Below, in pieces: positions 58,761-64,000 of a stretch of 64,000 bases of DNA. Made by a program: the position numbers and the translations under genes. The notes beneath the pieces were generated by a model. The model saw only the letters and a program-made list of their open reading frames with translations. It had not been told where the DNA came from and ran no database searches. This DNA comes from Zanthoxylum bungeanum (lineage: Eukaryota; Streptophyta; Magnoliopsida; Sapindales; Rutaceae), in the NCBI GenBank assembly GCA_019454045.1, contig SKCR01017762.1:1-64000 (forward strand), read 5' to 3'. Numbering within the stretch: position 1 is the stretch's first letter; every line of letters starts with the position of its first letter.

Positions 58761-61700
58761 ATGGAAGAGACATTTGTACCTTTCCGTGGGATTAAAAATG
58801 ATCTTAGAGGAAGATTGATGTGTTACAAGCAAGACTGGACTGGTGGCTTTAAAGCAGGCTTCAGGTATGTAGTAGAGTTAGTCACCACTTTTTTGGCCTC
58901 ATTTTACATTGTCAAGTTTTAATATGATATAATTTTCAGGATTTTGGCTCCCACCACTTACATATTCTTTGCTTCCGCAATTCCGGTCATTTCATTTGGT
59001 GAACAACTAGAGAGAGATACTGGTATTGAAAATATAACAAAATTTTAAATGATCTGTTGATCATTCTTTGTACTGCATGTAAAATCTCAATCTTTGTACT
59101 TGCAGAGGGAGTACTGACGGCAGTTCAAACTTTGGCATCTACTGCCCTTTGTGGGATTATACACTCGATCATTGGAGGCCAACCATTGCTGATACTAGGA
59201 GTGGCTGAGCCCACAGTCATTATGTACACATTTATGTTCAACTTTGTCAAAGAGAGAGAAGATTTGGGTCGAAATCTGTTCCTAGCTTGGTCTGGATGGT
59301 GAGCTTGCTATTTCATATTTTTCGCCTTCTGCTCATGTTTTTCAAATTCTTTTTTTACTGCTTCACAGAACTTGAATGTTTTATCATTAAATCTCTACAG
59401 GGTATGTGTTTGGACCGCATTGTTGCTGTTCATGCTGTCAATCTTAGGAGCTTGCTCCATTATCAATAGATTTACGCGTGTAGCAGGAGAATTGTTTGGT
59501 CTGCTCATTGCAATGTTGTTCATGCAGCAAGCGATCAAAGTGAGAGTACTTCTCATACCATCATGTATTTTAAAATCATTTATTTTCTTTATGTAATTGA
59601 TATATATACTTTACTACAATTTCAGGGTCTTGTTGATGAATTTCGAATTCCAGAACGAGAAAATCCAAAATTAGTTCAGTTTAAACCATCATGGAGGTTT
59701 GCAAATGGGATGTTTGCTTTGGTTCTGTCATTTGGCCTTCTTCACACTGCGTTAAGAAGCCGAAAAGCAAGGTCATGGCGCTATGGTTCTGGTAAGTCTG
59801 CATCTTGTCTGTAAATAGACACTCTTCTACAAAGTTGACAATCTTAGTGAATTTAATTGTTTATTTTTTTCAACTCATGGATTAATTCTAACAAATTTGT
59901 TTTTACAGGTTGGTTAAGAAGCTTGATTGCAGACTATGGTGTGCCACTCATGGTTGTGATATGGACAGGTATTTCATACATACCAGCAGGTGATGTTCCG
60001 AAAGGAATCCCACGACGCCTCTTCAGTCCAAATCCATGGTCACCTGGTGCTTATGAAAATTGGACTGTCATTAAGGCATGTTTGATTGATCCCTATCTAG
60101 TAGTAATTCATTTCCTTCAAAGATCAAATATTAATTTGTGTATAATCAAAATGACAGGACATGCTGAACGTTCCGGTTTCTTACATAATTGGAGCTTTCA
60201 TTCCAGCAACCATGATTGCTGTGCTCTATTATTTTGACCATAGTGTAGCATCCCAACTTGCTCAGCAGAAAGAATTCAACTTAAGAAAGCCATCATCTTA
60301 CCATTATGATTTGCTTCTTTTGGGATTTTTGGTATGCAATAGGTTCCTCTTTTTCCCTCTCTGCTTGCATAACCTCACCTTGTGTTAAATTGCATATATT
60401 TTTATTTTGTAATGGCAGACCTTATTGTGCGGACTTATCGGAATCCCTCCATCTAATGGAGTCATTCCTCAATCTCCAATGCACACGAAGAGTCTGGCTA
60501 CTCTTAAACATCAGGTATTCTTCACTGCATGATGGAGTCATTACTTTTCTTTTTTGAGTAACTGTGGAAATCAGTTTGCTTAACATCACACTCTGCTCAT
60601 TTTGCAGTTGCTCAGAAACCGGCTTGTTGCTACAGCACGCAAAAGTATGAGGAAGAATGCTAGCCTTGGCCAGTTGTATGGAAACATGCAAGAATCCTAT
60701 CAACAAATGCAGACCCCTTTAATCTACCAGCAGCCAGCTCAAGTATGATTTGATTATATTCCTGTTGTGCTTTACGGTTCAACAACTTTTAGGATCTATT
60801 GTCTATAAATTCAAAAAAAGTTCTGGCCTAGCAAAATCGGATGATTTTTTTATGTAACATAAAGGCTATAAGATGAGCAGAAGTTTCTGATTTTAAATCG
60901 TCCATCATAAAATCTCAGTCTGCTAAAAGCTAAACTATGTTCAAATTCTTGTTCAGGGACTAAAAGAATTAAAAGAATCAACCATTCAAGCAGCATCATG
61001 CACCGGCAATCTTAATGCCCCTGTTGACGAGACATTATTTGATATTGAGAAGGAGATTGATGATCTTCTGCCAGTTGAGGTAAAAGAACAGCGTCTCAGT
61101 AACTTGCTCCAAGCCATTATGGTGGGAGGGTGTGTTGCAGCAATGCCCTTCCTCAAAATGATACCAACATCAGTCCTTTGGGGCTACTTTGCCTTCATGG
61201 CAATTGAAAGTTTACCTGGAAACCAATTCTGGGAAAGGATCTTGTTGCTCTTCACGGCGCCCAGCAGAAGATACAAGTAACACTATCAAACTCTGGTCTT
61301 TAAATGATCTCAATTTTACTCTTTTTGCTTAATAATGTCTTAAGATAAACATATCTTTCTTGCAGAGTCCTTGAGGAGTATCATGCCACATTTGTTGAAA
61401 CTGTGCCATTCAAAACAATAGCAATATTTACCACTTTCCAAACAACTTATTTGCTCATCTGTTTTGGTCTTACTTGGGTTCCAATTGCTGGTCTTATGTT
61501 TCCTCTGATGATTATGCTGCTGGTTCCCGTAAGACAATACTTGCTGCCCAAGTTTTTCAAAGGGGCACACCTACAGGACTTGGATGCAGCAGAGTATGAA
61601 GAGGCTCCGGCTTTGCCATTCAATCTTGCAGCAGTATGATTTCTATCCAACTCAATAAACTTTTATTGACTTGCGGACTTTTTTCATATTCATCAAATGT

Positions 61701-62010
61701 TTGATATTTTTCAAAACAGGAGACAGAGGTGGGTGCTGGAGCTTCTTGTGCAGGGGATGCAGAGATTTTAGATGAGGTAATAACTAGAAGCCGTGGTGAG
61801 TTTAGGCACACAAGCAGTCCTAAAATCACAAGCTCCACTTCGACACCAGCAAATGACCCTCTGAGCATTCACAGCCAGCGAGTCCAACAAAGTCCTCGCC
61901 TCAGTGAACTAAGAGGGGAGAGGAGTCCCCGTGTCCCTGGGAGAGGTCTTCCAAGTCCAAAGTCCGGAGAATCAAAATTGTCTAATTTGGGGAAAAGCCC
62001 TCAAAGCTAA
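58761..62010 (+). CDS. BOR1: Borate exporter, BOR1 type (SLC4-like), 12 exons, 711 aa
   Basis: A plasma-membrane borate efflux transporter; BOR1 proteins load boron into the xylem. Exons: 58761-58864, 58940-59022, 59106-59298, 59401-59539, 59626-59791, 59909-60075, 60158-60331, 60419-60514, 60608-60742, 60957-61276, 61366-61633, 61720-62010. The joined length is 2136 nt with no internal stop, giving 711 residues against about 704 in Arabidopsis BOR1. The start [20 protein letters not shown] matches the family and sits in a good context (AACAATGG). The membrane core begins near residue 36 ([19 protein letters not shown]) and includes [17 protein letters not shown] and [13 protein letters not shown] cytosolic sequence (here [15 protein letters not shown]). 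Tyr sorting motifs YGNM (398) and YQQM (405) are kept. FFKGAHLQD places Lys591 at the position I align with the ubiquitinated Lys590 of Arabidopsis BOR1. The tail has [20 protein letters not shown]. All introns are GT-AG except intron 6. Confidence 0.95.
60076..60157 (+). other. GC-AG intron 6 of the borate transporter gene
   Basis: The boundary reads ATTAAG/GCATGT at the donor and ATGACAG/GACATG at the acceptor, joining ENWTVIK to [14 protein letters not shown] without loss. Using the nearby GT (60080) instead would create an in-frame TGA at the junction. GC-AG introns are a known minority class spliced by the major spliceosome. Confidence 0.85.
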
Positions 62011-62280
62011 AGCCTCAAAATTACTTGAAATAATTGACTGGTGTGATCTATTTACCTTAAGAAGTTTAAATGGCTTGTTGGTTGTACTATTTTCATTGCT
62101 GCGTGTGTTGTTTTGATTGGCATTATTGTAAAATTAATCTCTTTTCTTCTGAGCAAATGTGTAATATCATAATCTAGTAGGTTGAATTGTAACAACTACA
62201 CTAGTTGATATGTTCTTCCAAGTGTACAATTCCATTCCCTTTGTAAAGTAAACTTGCTGTTACAAAAATATTTTCCTCTC
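62011..62280 (+). other. Probable 3' untranslated region of the borate transporter gene
   Basis: AT-rich sequence with TTGTAAAATTAATC and several TGTAA-type motifs, fitting plant polyadenylation signals. No canonical AATAAA is placed clearly, so the end is approximate. Confidence 0.45.
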
Positions 62281-63298
62281 TTCCTACTCCTATGTTCTCT
62301 CAAACACTCAATTATTGACTATATAATGATTGATTATCAGGTGAGGCACCTCTAAATTATAAAATGTAGATTTGATCTTTGAATATTTTCCAATTTCCAT
62401 AATGCTACTAAAGAAGCCCTGTCAATAGCATCAAAATAGATAACAGGCACAAAGGGTCAACCTAACACCACTACTATGAATGTTCAAAATATTAATGCCA
62501 CTATGCACAAAAAAATACATATACCTTCGTATGATGTCTAACATCGCTGGGGAAGATTGTTGGGATGTGTTTATAAAGGAAAATCTCACTTAATTAGTAA
62601 TACGTGTTTTGACACAGGTTTATGCCACGAACAAAACCGCAAAGAACCCGAACTTAAGAGATGAGCCACCCTCACTTACAGCATGCTGGTATATGAACAA
62701 TTAAACTAGACCTAATCTATACACCTTTTTAAGATTTAGACTCTAGTCATTCTGTCTTGCGTTTGTCTTGTCACTGCACTCATTACAATCCAACATCAAT
62801 TATGAAAATAAAGGGTTCATTTTGGGACGTTAGTAGTGAGAGGGAAAGCCGAAAGTGAGGCTTTTGAAATAGTTGCCAAAGAAAAAGCAGCGGCCATAAA
62901 TTTGTCTCACAAGCATTGACTGAGCTGAAGAGACTGTCTGTGCCTATCATAATTCTGAATGTGTGCGTGTGAAGGCAGTGTTGTTGTTGTCTTAGCATTG
63001 ACTCTAATGGGGTCATGGCTATCATTATTATTTGCTTATCAGTCTCATTCTAAGGATTTCAGGATTTTCATATTTGTGTAAAATTCTGTGAACCAACTCC
63101 CAACGTTGGCTTTTAGTCATCTTTTGATTCTATCCACAAAGAAAACACGCTTGGCATAATTAGTTGTACAGAAACATATATTTGATGCTTTGAGTGAAAA
63201 TAGGACACCTAAGTTAACCATAATCTTACTGATGAAAATTACATTAGTGCTGATACTATACTCGACGGACATGATCAAATAGGCATTTGGTGGGTGGT
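62281..63298. other. Intergenic DNA, nothing recognised
   Basis: No ORF with a domain, no terminal repeats and no RNA gene were seen. The open stretches here are short and without motifs. Confidence 0.5.
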
Positions 63299-63540
63299 TT
63301 GTGATAGTGACTTTGTATAGCACGTAAATGCACGTATCAAACAAGTAGTATAAAAATATCGATCCCACGAGGAATTGTTATTACTGTCGAATACTATAGT
63401 TTTATCAACCCTAACTTTATTTAAACTAGCGTTTATGAAGAGAGAACTATTAACTAAGGAAAGTAAAGTAAAAGGAAAGCAAACAATAAACACGAGAAAA
63501 TATCAAGAAAAGAAGAATGTATGATCACAACTTCCCTATA
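63299..63540 (-). mobile_element. Gypsy LTR remnant, minus strand
   Basis: The plus strand starts TGTGATAGTGACTTTG and continues TAGTATAAAAATATCGATCC and CACGAGGAATTG. This is the reverse complement of the LTR-end phrase TCGTGGGATCGATAC...TTTTTATACTACTTG seen at 39010-39060. Only the LTR 3' end is recognisable; the other boundary is uncertain. Confidence 0.6.
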
Positions 63541-63619
63541 ATAATCCCTTAAATTAATCTCTTATATTTATAACTGATCAATTATAATGAATTATTGTAG
63601 GAAATTCTCTAATATATAT

Positions 63620-64000
63620 AGTAAAAATGTAGGAGAGATATGTCCCTTAAGAAGTGCTTTATCGGAAAGCACAAAGATGAATGGACATATCCTCTAAAGT
63701 AAATGTATGTCTCTAGGCTTCAAAAGACATAAGGAATGGGTATAACCCTTAGAAGGGTTACACCCTAATCTAAAGGGTGCCCACAAAGGAACCCTTCCAT
63801 GCCTATAAAAAGGGGTTCTTGAGTTCATTTTCTATCATCCAAAAAATCATTCATTCTAAAGTATCTAAAGTGCAGAGAGAGTTTCCACCATTCTTCCTCA
63901 AGTTCAAGTTCTTAAAGAAATGAGTGCCCCTTCTATAAAAAGCAACCAAGTAATCTTGGGAGAACATTAGCCACAAGACATTCGTAGAGCACCGAGGCCG
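63620..64000 (+). promoter_or_regulatory. TATA-containing promoter or LTR U3/R at the window end
   Basis: CCTATAAAAAGGGG near 63799 is a strong TATA box. It is followed after about 30 bp by TTCATTTTCTATCATCC and a CT-rich leader. The upstream part has repeated phrases (AGGGTTACACCCT-type). This looks like the promoter half of an LTR or of a gene beyond the window. No coding sequence is visible before the end. Confidence 0.4.

Noticed and set aside
58554..58832. 92-codon minus-strand ORF across the borate transporter start
   Set aside because: It is antisense to the leader and exon 1 of a clear plus-strand gene and shows no domain.
59287..59469. Several overlapping ORFs inside the borate transporter introns and exons
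   Set aside because: They are fragments or shifted-frame shadows of the twelve-exon gene. The splice-site model gives one continuous 711-codon frame.

Overview
This is plant nuclear DNA, most likely from a eudicot. The single intact gene has twelve exons with plant-type splice sites and encodes a BOR1-type borate exporter. Almost everything else is layered transposon sequence: Ty1/copia and Ty3/gypsy LTR elements, tRNA-derived SINEs, a hAT element and a CACTA end. There is no bacterial-style operon, CRISPR array, rRNA or tRNA gene. I cannot name the species from the sequence alone.

Layout. 1-3302: the 3' part of a Ty1/copia element (family here called Copia-1) with its 3' LTR. 3303-7405: leader and broken gag-pol of a second copia family (Copia-2). 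7493-10018: a 2.5-kb TG...CA repeat that looks like a solo LTR. 10019-11769: the 3' end of a gypsy element (family G1) with antisense ORF remnants and an LTR. 11770-16794: AT-rich intergenic DNA holding two SINEs and a 1.26-kb hAT element with an 8-bp target duplication. 16795-34246: at least three Copia-1 copies that change orientation twice. 34247-35860: a retrocopied, broken LONELY GUY (LOG) cytokinin-activating enzyme gene, with an unrecognised ORF upstream, wedged between a copia LTR and a gypsy 3' end. 35860-39089: gypsy 3' region with tandem repeats and an LTR. 39090-39640: CACTA transposon end. 40108-56730: gypsy family G1 fragments on the minus strand, with a second gypsy LTR and a minisatellite between them. 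A full-length 9.87-kb Copia-1 element (46603-56473, perfect 5-bp target duplication AGACT) is inserted inside a G1 LTR. 58356-62280: the BOR1-type gene. 62280-64000: intergenic DNA with a gypsy LTR remnant and a promoter-like, LTR-like block at the window end.

Functionally, the borate transporter is the only gene I believe works. All four AUGs in its predicted leader are minimal uORFs: three AUG-stops (two of them AUGUAA) and one two-codon uORF. That arrangement matches the boron-sensing AUG-stop mechanism known from boron-transport genes. The main surprises among the repeats are a Copia-1 family whose copies carry a stop at the same reverse-transcriptase codon although one copy moved fairly recently, an array of short palindromes in every Copia-1 LTR, and the LOG retrocopy lodged in retrotransposon DNA.
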